DNA of 64,000 nt from Capillidium heterosporum (taxonomy: Eukaryota > Entomophthoromycota > Entomophthoromycetes > Entomophthorales > Capillidiaceae). Under the pieces are notes generated by a model that saw only the letters and a program-made list of their open reading frames with translations, was not told the DNA's origin and ran no database searches. Every line of letters begins with the position of its first letter. Positions within the stretch are counted from its first letter, which is position 1. The stretch spans positions 868,001 to 932,000 of the forward strand of contig WBMQ01000012.1 of the NCBI GenBank assembly GCA_016630905.1, written 5' to 3'. The position numbers were made by a program, and so were the translations under genes. Positions 37,904 to 50,476 of the stretch are shown in pieces.

Positions 37904-38314
37904 TTATTTCTTTTTAAGGGTGGAACGACGACCTTGACCTAGAAGATATTAAAATAAAACATTCAGTATTCAAAGTAACAAAACAATAAAACAAAGACAA
38001 AAAATAAATTTACCTTTCTTAGGAGCACCCTTTCCACGACGTTTACGTGAGTTCAAAATCTCCAATCTATAATCCTCATCAGCCGTCAGTTTCGGCAAGT
38101 TCAAGCTTGGGTTCTGTCGGATAAACGAAGAGATGTTGAACTGTTCGGGGTAGTAGCTCATTAGTTCAGGACCTTTTAAAGGGGTTAAAAACTTGCGACC
38201 AGTACGGAAGTTGGGGTTGGTAGTTAAGTTGGTGGTGTCATACTGGAAGACTTTGGCTATAGCTTGGTTGAGGGCTAAAGTTCGGGTTAGCAAAGGCTTT
38301 ACTAGTTTACTCAT
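37904..38314 (-). CDS. RSM27: Mitochondrial small-subunit ribosomal protein mS33 (Rsm27)
   Basis: Component of the mitochondrial 37S ribosomal subunit. Exons 38314-38014 and 37938-37904 (75-nt intron) give 111 residues. Seen: an N-terminal helix LTRTLALNQAIAKVFQYD, then RTGRKFLTPLKGPELMSYYP, which mirrors the RTGSK...LKGPxxxxYY block of yeast Rsm27, and RLEILNSRKRRGKGAPKKG, mirroring its KKRRGKGAPKK tail. The short last exon adds a basic end, GQGRRSTLKKK. Confidence 0.92.
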
Positions 38315-39127
38315 GTTGAAGTTGGTGGGTTGGAGTTTAAAAGCTAAATTTTTGAGCTGTCTTTGAATTGGTAATTGGGAAAGACTGTCATTGGTTTATA
38401 CTTTGGGCTGGGAGGTATGGAATCTATGGGGGTAAAATAATAAGCATATAAAGTTCAAGTACTGTAAAAGTGAATGTATTATAATTGGTATATAATTTAC
38501 CCTTGTATTTCACTAATAAAATATTCAGATATTTCCGGAAAAATAGTGTTTATAGTATTTATGTTCAAGAACATTAGATAGTGAGGCACCATCAACCTTC
38601 CTAAATGCATTACTTTCAACTATATGGTTTCAGTAGAGTATAGTAAATAATAATATTCTGCATCTAAATACAAATATATTTAAACACATCTGATGAAAGA
38701 TGAAAATACACAAAACTTTCTATCATCAAATTTAACAATAGTAGAGATTTCGGATGAGATAATTAAAAGGTCTATAAACTCCACCACTCACCTAGGACTA
38801 TATAGTAAGCCTAGAAGGCAAAGTATTAAGACAGTAATTGAAATGGTGCTAATAAAAAGATATCAGTTTTAGAAAGAAATTCGAATACCTTAATAGACAA
38901 AATGAATGTTCATTACAGCTACTTGTCAAAAATTAAACAATAGTAGCTGAAAATAAAAAAATTATCCAAGTGGTGGAAGTCTGTACTACAATAAAAACAT
39001 TGATGTACTCGACATAAAAAATAGCTTGAAAAAATATTTAAAACAAATTCAAATTTAATTTTAAATAGAGTAACCTAACATATCCCATTACCAAAAGTAC
39101 CTAAATTAATTATATAATATTACCAAG
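38315..39127. other. Intergenic, no gene seen
   Basis: AT-rich spacer between two minus-strand genes, mS33 and the secreted protein. No feature recognised. Confidence 0.5.
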
Positions 39128-39586
39128 CTACAGGTACAAAAAGTAAAGCGCCAGCAAGCCAACCAAGCATCCACAACTCAAATTCGATAAACCAATCGCA
39201 TTTGAACTGACAGTTGAAACTACAACGATAACCCGGGTTGCCGTATAACTCTTTGACGTAGAAGTTTGTCCCTTTGACTTCCCAGTCTCCTTTTTAACCT
39301 CCTCCTTAGATTCTTCCTTTTCTTTGGGCTTGCCATCTTCGGTGACTTTTCGTAAGGAAGTATCTTCGGTCCAGCTGGGACAGTTTCCATCGTCTTGCTT
39401 TGCATAACAGGCGTAAGATCCTGGCTTTTTATCATGGGCAGCCCAACATGGTGGGCAGTTTATCTCACATGGCGTGTCAAGCGTCATACCAGTATAGCAT
39501 AATTTGGGTAAGCTTTTGGGTAGTTGGACGCAGGTTACGATACAAATTATCGAGAGGAGGAATAATATTCTTGTAGTGGCGAACAT
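39128..39586 (-). CDS. Small Cys-rich secreted protein, likely GPI-anchored
   Basis: Single exon, 152 residues. Signal peptide at residues 1-20 (MFATTRILFLLSIICIVTCV). The mature part begins with a compact cysteine block of eight Cys within about 40 residues (LCYTG, PCEINCPPCW, YACYAKQ, NCPSW), followed by a Lys/Glu-rich linker, a Ser/Thr segment and a C-terminal hydrophobic tail (CGCLVGLLALYFLYL) preceded by small residues, as expected of a GPI attachment signal. Family not recognised; role could be in the cell wall or as a surface effector, which is inference. Confidence 0.75.
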   Translation of the reverse strand: MFATTRILFLLSIICIVTCVQLPKSLPKLCYTGMTLDTPCEINCPPCWAAHDKKPGSYACYAKQDDGNCPSWTEDTSLRKVTEDGKPKEKEESKEEVKKETGKSKGQTSTSKSYTATRVIVVVSTVSSNAIGLSNLSCGCLVGLLALYFLYL

Positions 39587-40332
39587 ATTGTAGTGGCTGG
39601 TTGAACAGGTCGATTTCTATTCTTTAAGCTGGGATATTGGACTTTTAGATAAGGCTATAAGTTTTTCGAAGGATTGGAATTCGCAATTTATTGCTACATC
39701 CTATTCGGTGGAATTTGAAATTTTGCTTTCTTCTAAATTTAGAACTGATGATAAGAGCACAATAGATTGGTTATTTTTAACTTTGATTCCCGTTCATAAT
39801 ATATATTTTTAGCTATATGTAAGAACACAGCTCCACCTACCAACAATGAGGCTTTGATAGAAGAGTATCACTGCCCTTTCCAGAAGCTTGAGGCTGGGAT
39901 TTAGGAATCGGCTACATACATATTTGGCTCTATTCGGCTCATACTTGAAAAAATCCCACAAACTAGTCTATTTGAGTATTTTGGAAGTTTAAAAGACACT
40001 ATTCTACAATCCATAAATCGATACTATATACAAAATACTATTCCAATGAATTTTGAAATATATATTTACCTTTAGGTATATATTGAAGACAATCAGTTTA
40101 AACTATAAGCTCTTTTATCAATACACATCTTCTATTCATTAAACCAGAAATTTAAAATATATCAGGGGTTCTTACCAAGAAACAACCAGCTTTTTCCATC
40201 AATCACGAAACAACAAGACCATATCAACAATATTTTATTATATTCTAGCCATCAATCCTACCTATATTTTAGAAACTAAACTTTAACCTCACCTATCTAA
40301 AAGACCCACTTTTGTTTACAAAGTATAAGATG
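39587..40332. other. Intergenic, no gene seen
   Basis: Spacer between the secreted protein gene and the SCYL1-like gene, both minus strand. No supported ORF. Confidence 0.5.
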
Positions 40333-43078
40333 TTACCACTCATCATCCCACTTCTCTTCATTCTCAACTACCTCAACCTTCTTAGGACTAGGGCTGACTT
40401 TGTTGACTCCTCCTTTCAACTGCTCCTTCTTAAAGAGTCGTCGCTTCTCCTGTAAACTCAACTTACCATCCTTATTATCTTTCTCCTTGTTGCTTATTAA
40501 AGGCTTGGTCTTGGAACCGAGTTTAGTAGCTCTAGGACTAATGACTTTAGGCGAAGGGGATTTCAACGATGTAGAATCAGGCTGACCCCAACTGTCCCAA
40601 CCTTGCCCTTCATCGGTATCTTCAACCGGGTCATTAGCAGGAGTTTGACCCCAGTTATCCCACCCGTTGGTGTCGTTATCGTCATCTCCGAGTTCCTTGA
40701 GGTCAAGCAGCTTGGACTTGGATTTAGGTTGCAACTTCATACCATCGCCCTTCTTACCCAAGCTAAGCTTGGTGATGGGTTTGGGTATTTCTTCTTCAAC
40801 TTGCCAGCTATCCCATCCACTTTCCTTATCCAAGTCAGGATCCTGGTCTACATCGTCTTCAGTTTCAGCTTGGAACCGGTTGGACTTCAATTTCGGTTGC
40901 AGTTTCATGGAGTCAGTTTGGCTGATGACTCTGTTGCTGCTTGTTGAAGTAGGTGGGGTTACTGTATCTGAACTGGCAGCGTTAGTATTAGCAGCAGTAC
41001 TTGAGGCGGTTGCGATGGAGCTAGCCGCCTTACCAATCGAGTTCACGGCCCAGCCAGCCCAGCCCTCTCCAGTACCTGTCGAAGAAGCGCCGGTCGCTTG
41101 CTGCCCAGGGTTGGGGTTTGGAACTTCGACCGGATTGTCGGGCATATTCTGAGAAACCAGCTTAACTCTGGCCAGAAGAACATCCACCAGCTTGGTAGCT
41201 GCCTCTCGCAAATTCTTGTCAGGGTCCAAAAGCTTCCTGATGACAGTCGGTAGTAAAGAAGCTACTAGATACTCGGTCTGGAATTTGTCGCAGGCAAGTG
41301 TCAGTACTTTGACGCAATTAACTTTACAGGGAGGGAATGGGTCGTCTAAGCTCCTTATCACCTGCTTAGGGAAGGAGACCTTCTTATCAGCTTCATCGAT
41401 GTATCCGAATAATTTTCCCAGCCCGACGATACAGTTGGCTCGAATTGTCGGGTAGGGGTCAAACTGCAGCTTGAACAATTCTGGCATTAGCTTATTGTTT
41501 ACTTGGCTTGAGGTCAATCGATCAGCAAGGGCAATTACCGCCTTCAACGTCAGTTCCTTGATGGGAACTGCTGTATCCTTGAATCCAACTAATAGCTCCT
41601 TAAATATCGACTTTTGCACTTGCTGGCTTGAAAAATGGCTCTGGTACCTGTGGAACTGGGCCAAGAGATCGGCTCGTAACTTTCGGTCGTTGGATTGGAA
41701 CAGCCGTAGTAAGGGTGGTATCACTGTCTCTTCATAGTACGCGTCACTTAGCCGGGTAGCTAAATCGAGCATGGCGATTAGAGCCTGCTGACCCCCGTTT
41801 CCGAACTCAATTGCTGTAACCAACTGAGGCAGGAGTTTATGCTGCAGGTAATCGATCGGGAAGTCAGTACTGGTTGCCGGTAATGAGGTGAAGAAGGTAT
41901 TTAACTGATCGGGTTCCTTGAAGTTGATCTGATCCAGAAATTTGTCGACTTCCACTAGAGGTTGGCTAAAGTAGGGGCTCTGAAGGATTTGGTCATAATC
42001 TTTGAATCCTAACTTGGGGTTGGGATTCAGTAGCTTCCGAATGAGATTGGCAAGATCGGGTGACTTACTCAATTTAGTTTGGTAATTGCTAGCTGCAAAT
42101 GGAATCTGGTGGCTGAGTTCAAAAGCTAGACATCCGTACATCCAGCTATCTAGAGCTTTAGAGTTCTTGCTGAGGAACACACGTGCCTGATCCAAATTCA
42201 TAGTATCCTGCTCGATCAGTTGGTTAAGTTGGGGAGGTATTCTCGATTGTATGTCGTCGAATTTGGTCAAATTCGCTAGGAATTCGTTTATCGAACTCAA
42301 GTCATCCTTGTCTAATTTCATAAGTAGCTCAAAACCACCCAGTTTAAAATCTAGAGCCTGATTGATAAAGATTGTAGATAGACTTATAGTCCCATGTATT
42401 AAGCTACATGTCTCATTTAAAAATTTCAAGGCATCCTTTACAAAAATAAAATATCAAAAATATGGAAAATAAAAAAAGCTTACTGCCACTTTGTAGAGAG
42501 CGAAAGTGGTAACTAATTTCTTCGTCTGCTCATTTTCGGGCAAATTAAATCTAAGTGGTTCGAACGTCTTCACCAAGGGAACCACCCTCTCGGTAACTAT
42601 GTAGATAGGGCCATTTTCTATACCTACCCCGTCCTTGAAAGCTAAAAGGTTGGGATGTCTTACCGTCCTCAACTTCTTCAAGGCATTTTGAGCCAAGTTA
42701 CTATAGTTTTCATCACTAGCTAAACCTTTGTAGTTACGGTTCGTAGAATTTGCTGTGCCACCGACTTGCAGCTGTGGATTTGGGAAGTTGGGGTCGTTGT
42801 GTATCCAGATGGAAACCGGTGTATTATCATCCTTTTTATGAGTAATAAGCTTATAAAAAAAGTACCTTGTTAAATCCGTCGTACAGTACCCAAATTTTGC
42901 TGAGGTAATTTCCCTTAGGTAGCTCGATTGGTTCTCCCGAAATTTTGTAATTCAAGCCACCTAAACTGTTCATGCTGGTCAAGTTGGTTTTTAGGTCTTC
43001 GGAATAAGCAGCTGCCACCGAAGCAGTCGAACTTATGACTTGACTAACGCTGTTGACTAGGTTGCTAAAATAGGCCAT
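40333..43078 (-). CDS. CEX1: SCY1-like pseudokinase with HEAT repeats (Cex1/SCYL1)
   Basis: Cytosolic pseudokinase; yeast Cex1 and animal SCYL1 act in tRNA export/delivery and COPI-linked Golgi traffic. Exons 43078-42866, 42831-42484 and 42435-40333 (introns 34, 48 nt) give 887 residues. Residues 1-~300 form a kinase-like fold: GGLNYKISG in place of a glycine loop, a helix starting ALKKLRTVRHPNLLAFKDGV, IVTERVVPL as hinge, and no HRD or DFG catalytic motif (HGTISLSTIFI and KLGGFELL occupy those positions). HEAT repeats follow (about 340-600), including VKELTLKAV-like and IVGLGKLFGYID segments. The tail is disordered, with three W-D-S/N-W motifs (GWDSWQ, GWDNWG, GWDSWG) and ends EEKWDDEW. The last basic segment and acidic-aromatic end are typical of this family. 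Confidence 0.93.
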
Positions 43079-44081
43079 GGTCGAGTTTTTATCTGTTGCT
43101 TATTTGATGTATCTATTTGTTGATGTTGATGTTGATCCTTCAATCTTGATATCGGAGCTTGTTACTCTGTTAAAAGGTTTCCTTTGTATATTTTGAGGCT
43201 CCGATTTATTGCAATTGAAATTCAAATGTGGGGTTATTTTATTAGTTCAATCAAAGGCTGGGTTCAGATAGAAAATAAAGAGCAGTTCAGTTTATAATAT
43301 TGGCAAGGATATCTAATATTTATATGATTAGAATTTATCTTTATTGACATATTATTAATTTTTGTATTCAAAGTCAAAGTAGTAGGCTTCATATAATAAA
43401 AGAATAATAACATGAAATTGTCTTTCTCTTCTAGTAGTTCCATGAACTCAGTGCAATTTTGATATGTTCGTTTTGAATAATATCCTTCATCAGTTATCCC
43501 AATACATTTTTATTAGTATATTTGTATCAAGCTAATGAATATCCACAACCCAATATTTGACCGTATATCAGTGCCAACTATCTTTTTACTTGATAGAATC
43601 AGGGACTTTCTTGATAATCGATTCGGTTGAATAAACACTGGGAGTTGGAGCCATTCAGTAGCCTCTATATCGTACATATATCAATCTTTTTAACCACAAC
43701 ATTACTATCCTCAAAGGCATCCTCTGATCTTTGATCATATTGATGGAGTGTAAACTGATAGTTTCTCTATCTTTCAAAACCCATACACCAATTCCTACAT
43801 TCAATTATTTAATAGAATCAACACTCGCCACTTCATAGCAAATATTTCAAAAGCTTCATTAACAATTCAAGTTTTCTATCTTTTTGACTATACAAACTAA
43901 ACTTTAAAGTCGAAAGCTTAAGTGATGAAATATATCTAACTATTTTTAATGAATTACCCAATTATAAGTAGAAAAAATCAATACTCCTGAACTATGTGTA
44001 TAAAACAAACATAATATAAATATTGTCTTTCCCTTTTTTTATATCTCTCAATCCCATTTTATAACCTGAAGACAGGATACT
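43079..44081. other. Intergenic, no gene seen
   Basis: AT-rich region upstream of the SCYL1-like gene, up to the first degenerate relic. Nothing recognisable. Confidence 0.45.
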
Positions 44082-45590
44082 ATGGCCCAAGCTTTTTTTA
44101 ACATTCAGCAACCCGAACTAATTATGTTGGAGGAGATCGTCAAGCATTCCAAATTTGAAGGAAAGGCAACTAGGAACAAGGCTAACAAGTATTTGTAATC
44201 TATTGTTTTTACTAAGCTTATGATGATTCAGTTATTTGTAAATAGCATTACTTTTCGCAAGCGTCTAAGAAGATGTTTGAAGATAAGCTGTAGCTTATAC
44301 GAGACTACGATGCTATGAATGAAGGTGTGAATGATATAAACGACTGAGCTTACGAATTTCAGAGAAATAGGGCTTGGGAACTATATCTCGAAAACCTACC
44401 TTCACAAATAAAAAAGTATCTGTGGAATCAACTTCTATCCTCGATACTGCAGTTCAATAGATACAGTAATATATCTTTAAGCTTTGTCGATACTAATTTT
44501 ATCGTCGAACTGGAGACCTACTGCAGCCTTATTATGGAATTTTTATATTGGAGCAGGAGCAGGTTCGGCAGCTCGTAAACTACCAAGACTAAGTTTTTTC
44601 AACTAGAGACATTAGTGTTGTCAATAAATGATTAGTTGGCTGTCAATTCAACTAACCCAACCTATCTCTTCAGGAACCTTAGGGGCTTAGCCTTTAAATA
44701 CGGAGGCTGCCTTCCTAACTTGCTTTTGACCTCAGAATACTACCTTACAGCCTCTCGATATTATCTGTATAGTGTTAAATGCCAACTCATTCAGCAACAT
44801 CCACTGTAGCCTGCTTAGTCTGTGAAAATTGAAGCTCGATACCAATTTTCAAGGTTGGTTTGATCCTCCTACTCCCTAACCACTTTCTATAACCTCTTAG
44901 ACCTATCCATCACATTTAGTTGAAAATTTTATTATAAAACTGTCGATTCCGTAACAAAAGGAAAGCACTGATCTAGTTGAAATGCCTATATGTCCAAACT
45001 ACAAGTTATGAACCGATTATCATAAGCAATAGTTGAAAAAATCTAAATAAACTGGGATTGGCAAAAACTCAAGTCTTTTCTGTGAATCATTTACCTCACC
45101 TACCTCAGCTTAAAAAGCTAAAGCTATATGTTGTCCTTAGGTTTGAACATGCTTCGATGCAAGCCCTTTTTAATCATCTCAGCAATTTGGAATCGTTGAC
45201 GTTATTAGACTCCACCAGATATTCCTACCTTTATCTTTATCCTTCAATACAACTTTATCTTTTAAAGCTCAAAAGTATAATTGATATCACCTCGATTTTC
45301 TCTACCTTTATAAAGGACAGTCTTTATATCGCCATTTCAAGTTAAATTTCACAAAGAAAGCCTTCTAAAGTATCGACTTGGTTTCAGTTCTGGAATATAC
45401 TCTTCATTTTTCAAGTTAATGTTTATTGACTCTGGAGACACACCAAAATAACTAGAAAGTTAGTTTCTCAGTCAGCACCGAGAGTTGGTAAAGGTTGAGG
45501 AGTTACAATACAACCAAAACTTGGAGGATATTTTCATTTGAAGGTCGGTTGAATATTAGTGTATAAAAGTACTTGGACCATGCAGGTATA
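44082..45590 (+). pseudogene. Degenerate relic A, LRR/F-box-like family (tentative)
   Basis: Short coding-like fragments separated by stops and frameshifts: an ATG-led stretch at 44082 (MAQAFFNIQQPELIMLEEIV), then about 44370-44580 (YLENLPSQIKKYLWNQLLSS), about 44670-44800 (NLRGLAFKYGGCLPNLLL) and about 45060-45340 (HLSNLESLTLLDSTRYSYLY). The NLxxLxL pattern suggests a leucine-rich-repeat protein, perhaps with an F-box. Its 3' ~295 bp (45281-45574) is collinear with relic B. The start coordinate is approximate. Confidence 0.55.
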
Positions 45591-46196
45591 TTTTTCTCTG
45601 AATATATTCTATTATATCTTATTAAATAGTACTGCTATTTGTTTTCAATTCTATTCTTTCATCTACTAATGACTTTCATATATATAGTCTACTAAATTTA
45701 GATAGAGACAGTATCGTAAACAAAATGTTTCTGCTATAATAAAAGTTTACTTATACTACTCTGGTCCAAGATAAATGCAATTATATACTGTGTTTGCATA
45801 ACAAGCCAACCTTTTCAAATTTTGCAAAATTTTCTCAAGTTCATGTAAATAATAAAGCATGCCATATTTTTTTGACGAAAAATATTTCCTTTCCAAGTAA
45901 TTATCAATCTTAATAGAACAGCTTCATAGAGGATGGATTTGTCAAAAATTGATTGGCCTTGGAACGTTCTCCACATTAGTGAACCAAGCTTTTAAGAAAT
46001 TAACTACAACGAGCTGATGCATTAAGGTGGTGACGAGTAGCTGAGAATTTAATAAGCGAAAGAAATTAGTGGACCAGAAAGAGTGAAGGATATAAAAAGA
46101 GACTTAATGTCCTCACAAAAAGATATCCAGTCATAGGAATAGTCTGGATGTGTGTGCTGCATACATAAAGTCACTTTTGAGTGAAATATTTGAAGT

Positions 46197-48640
46197 GTGG
46201 CCAGTAATAGCCCCAACCTTTACGTCAATTGCAGCTATCAGGACGTCCACCAATATTTGCAAGATGCCTATTGTAATCAATATTATATAAATCGCAATTT
46301 CCAAAGAGTACAATGTGTTGATTTGCCAACTGGATCGAATCTTGGAAGTAAGTCATTACAGTTAAGCAACTCAAGCAGTTACGAGGTTGTCACCGAAGCT
46401 TTGAAAGGCAATATCAAAGTTTGTATCGGTGGTGCAGATATCAATGGACTGTTAAATAGCAAAGTTATCTCCAAAGTCAAGTTCTTGTCGGACGTTAAAT
46501 CGAGTTTCTTAAGTAAGCTTTTAAATTTTATTTGCTCTTACTTCCAAAGTATTGCTATTTTAAGGTTACTATTTGATAATTTCTAGTGTAATAATGTACA
46601 GCCATCCTTACTATCGATCAAGTACCTACTTCAACGATAGCAGTGCCATTTAGACATCTACTTTCAAGGTTATTTACATCGCTCTAAAAGCCAAAATATA
46701 CTTATCCAGTTATCTTAGGCTACTCTTCAAGAACAATATTCCTTCTTTTTAATAGATTTCTACTATGTAAATGATAAAGTTTTGCCGGTATCTTCAAGGA
46801 ACCTGTTGAAGTTGAACGTGGCCAAGTTGCTAAAGTTAAATATTAGTGTGAACTGTGGAATAGAGTACGAGTACTTCAGCTAAAAAGGTAACTTTAAAAA
46901 CTTATATATATCTAACATATCTCACTTATACTTTAAAAGTGAACAAAAATGGTAAAACTAAAGACAAGCTGTTGAATCTAATCCCAATAACTAACGACAT
47001 ATGCAACTATTCTTTTATCCACATCAATCTGTATCAGAGTTACTTTAACTTCATTTTTATACTACGACTGCTATGGATGTACCTATTGAAGGACATTTCT
47101 GTGGATCAAGTAATCTTACCATATTCAAAACTTCCCAAACTTCACCTTTAGAACTAGGAGTCTATGAGATCACTTTAGAGTATCACCTTGTCTTCAAGAT
47201 AATTGATAACGGTATCTTGTTCAAGACTTTTGCAAAAGCTCTAGAACGCAAGTTATATATCATAGCTTCCTTTATGCCTAAGCTTTATGTTAACTTATTG
47301 AGGTGTTCAAGACATGTATATCTATCCTTATGCGATGTCGACGGTAATAGCCTGTTCGTCAAGTATTCTCCTGGTCATTTCACTCACGTTGACTATAGAG
47401 AGAATGATAATGTAGGTAAGGATATAGAAAGGTATAAGAAAGATTTTAATAGATCAGGTATAATTTGATGTACTTTTTGAGCGGGTTTATGGAGGCATTC
47501 CACAACCTGATGTCCATATTTATACCTACTACCAACAGGTAAATTTTTGTATGAAACCTACATATGTGTTAATCTGAACATTATTATTTTACTTACAAGC
47601 GGTTAGTCGAAAACTTTTGAGCATCCATCAAGTTATCTTATGGCTTTAAGAATCATCTAGCTGTACTTGAATCATAAAATTGCCTACCTGCTCCTCCAAA
47701 TTAATTCGTATCAAAGCAGTAAGATTTTATGCACATATACTCTTTTCGTTAATTTTCTTCCTTCTTTATCGATAGCACGTTTCAGGCGTCGATTCAAACC
47801 TTTAATTAGTACTAACATCCATTCTAGCAGCTAGGAACTATGGCACAATCAACAAATTCTACCCTCTATTCCATCTTTACGTGTCAGTAAAAATTTATCA
47901 GACTATAAAGATAGTAACCTACCCAAAATTTTAAAGTAGATGACCAAGCTTATATTGGATCCCAAGCCGATTGTTGGCAAGATTTTGGGTAATGGGTTTG
48001 TCAACCACTATAGATTAGTATATAATAATGATATATTTAAATTTGAATCCAGTATCACAAATTGGGAATTTAAGTATACATAAAATTGGTTTAAGGGATA
48101 ACAAATAATATTATTTTTGATAAAGACCTTGCTGAGATTTATGTTTATACTTTTTTCCTAGCCTGCAATATATAGTTTTAATGCCTTTATACCTCTAAAA
48201 TAGCCATTTAAGACTTTATATCCAACAGGAACTCAAGTAGAAGAGATTGGTTGTTGTCATTACCTTATATTTTATGATTATTTTGTCGATTTTCGCCCTT
48301 CAATGCAACAGCACCATATAGAGATCCTTAATATAATGGATATCGCTTAAACCTTCACCAGCTTTATAAAGAAGCAACTTTAATGCTGCTATTTCATCGT
48401 ATACTTTTGAATGAAGTCTTTGAAGAGGTGACTTGGATTTGGTATTGAATAGTGCCTCTCAATTTACAAATTTTATGTCTCAATTTAGAGAATTCATCTA
48501 AGCAGCTGGAAAGTTAGTTTGGAGATCAGTGTTCGGGATTGGTAAGGGTTAGGAGGTTGAATCGTAGTCAGAACTTGTTTGACAATTTGTATGAAGGCTA
48601 GTTAAATATTAGTGCAATAAAGGTGCTTTAACGATACAAA
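46197..48640 (+). pseudogene. Degenerate relic B, same family as relic A (tentative)
   Basis: Broken coding-like fragments at about 46197-46516 (LYVNCSYQDVHQYLQDAYC), 47073-47468 (131-codon open stretch with KLYVNLLRCSRHVYLSLCDV) and 48300-48632. The last segment (48338-48632) aligns base by base with 45281-45574 of relic A, including the shared string AGTTAG near 45458/48513 and AATATTAGTG near 45552/48606. Stops and indels interrupt every segment. The open stretch at 47073 might be a surviving exon. Confidence 0.5.
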
Positions 48641-49663
48641 TGCTGTCATTTGTGTTATTTTTGCTATTAAATATTACTGCTATCTAGATATAATATCATT
48701 CTCATTTTCAATACCACACCATTACTTTGCTAGTTTTTATAACAGCAGTAAAACATATTTAATATGGGCTATTGTAGTAGAAAATTTTACTATATACCAT
48801 ATTTTTAAAGTCAACTTTATTATGGATCGATGCTGGACATATATTCAATAACGAAGAGGGTCAAATCTTTATTTGAATGCGGCAGTAGGGACTTTAACCT
48901 AATAATTCTGTACAAAAGTTAATAAAAAATCAGAACTCATTTCCACTTACCCTTCACATACTTTGATATTTCCATAGGCAACTTAATCACAAACCATGTA
49001 TATGAAACAGCACGGGCGTTAGACTACCATAGCCTCCCTCACTTTAGATTTCCATTGAAAAGATGGCTGCATAAAGGCATTTAAACAAAACCCCTAAACA
49101 CTTCAATGCAGTTAGTATTGACTTCAACTCGAATTCGTGGTAAAGTTAGCTCTACCAAATTGAGAAAACTTTGTCTAAATACGTACTACTACTGCCTTCC
49201 TTGCATAGTTTAACACCATTTTCTTTTGTCGTAGAATATCGGACATCTAAATAGGGATACCGGGAGAAGTATCAAAAGTTTATTGTGATGATGTTTTTAA
49301 TGAAGAAATACTAACCCAATCAACCTCAAAACTACTTGAAACTCTGTACTGTAAAAATGTACATATTTTTAAAACAAAACTTGTAGAAGGTTGCCTATTA
49401 TATCTGAACGTAGTAATTCGTATTAGACGCATGACTTGTATCCACAAACCAATATATTACTTCTATTTATGTTAAATCTGAAAAAGCTTGAGATGAACTT
49501 GTGTAGGTAAAACAGTTTGGGGTAGCATTTTCTAACTGAAAAGCGAAATAGCCAGCCTCAGTTCAACTAACGTATAAAAGGGGAAAGACGGGAGCATAAC
49601 CACTTTTCTTCAAAGCAGACAAAAATTTAAATAGTATACAGTAGCAGCATCTCAAGTAACAAA
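48641..49663. other. Intergenic region upstream of COMT
   Basis: AT-rich, no supported ORF. A TATA-like box lies near its 3' end. Confidence 0.45.
49573..49580 (+). promoter_or_regulatory. TATA-like box of COMT-like gene
   Basis: TATAAAAG followed by GGGA, about 85-90 bp upstream of the ATG at 49664. Confidence 0.45.
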
Positions 49664-50476
49664 ATGCCAACTGTTGAGCACAGGAACTTACACGGTATAA
49701 AAGATCTGGAGAAGGATGAGTCACCAAACGTGGACATCGAGAGTAGGATACAGTTTAAAGTATTGTATATTGACATTTTATACTATATAGGGGCTAGCCG
49801 AGCTGTACAATATGTCTTGAAGCATGCAACCAAGGGTGATGCAAACTCCATAGTGCAAAAATTCGACGACTACGGTTACAACCACGAGTTCTGCATGAAT
49901 TTGGGCGACGTCAAAGGCGACATCATCGATCAAAGGCTAAACTCCATCAATCCCAATGTACTATATATTTCCATATGCTATCATCTAACATTTGACAAAT
50001 AGATCATTGTAGAATTGGGAGGATATATGGGCTACTCAGCTGTGCGTTTATCCAAACATCTCTCCCAGAATCCTAACAGCCATCTCTTCTCCATCGAAAT
50101 CGACTCCAAATCGGTTGCTATGATGCGTACTATCATTCAGTTTGCTGGTCTAGAAACTAAGATCACTGTGCTACAAGGATGCTTGCCAACTGTTTTGAAT
50201 GAGTTGAAGGAGCACCTAAATGGTAGGAAGATTGATTTTTTGTTCGTGGACCATATCAAGACGGCTTACGTTTCCGATTTGAAGTTGGTGTTGGAGAATG
50301 AGTTATTGCAAAAGGGTAGTTTGGTAGTCGCTGATAATGTAGTCACCCCAGGAGCCCCTGATTATATTGAATTTGTCAAGAGAGATAAGAGATTTTCATC
50401 GGATTTGGTGGATACCGAATTGGAGTATACGAGGGGTGCTGTCAAGGATGCTATCATGTTCTCGACTTTTCAATAA
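49664..50476 (+). CDS. COMT: Catechol O-methyltransferase-like enzyme
   Basis: SAM- and Mg-dependent O-methyltransferase acting on catechol-like hydroxyls. Exons 49664-49742, 49791-49957 and 50003-50476 (introns 48 and 45 nt) give 239 residues. Homology to animal COMT is clear: MNLGDVKGDIIDQRL, VELGGYMGYSAVRLSKHL (SAM-binding motif I), SIEIDS, IDFLFVDHIKTAY with the Mg ligand Asp, and LVVADNVVTPGAPDYIEFV with the D-N Mg ligands. The first intron is 48 nt, divisible by three and without a stop, so an unspliced form with a hydrophobic 16-residue insert is possible; the spliced form aligns better with the family. No signal peptide, so cytosolic. It converges on a UDP-glycosyltransferase. Confidence 0.92.

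Noticed and set aside
40400-41737. Series of plus-strand ORFs opposite the SCYL1-like gene
   Set aside because: Shadows of a well-supported minus-strand coding exon.
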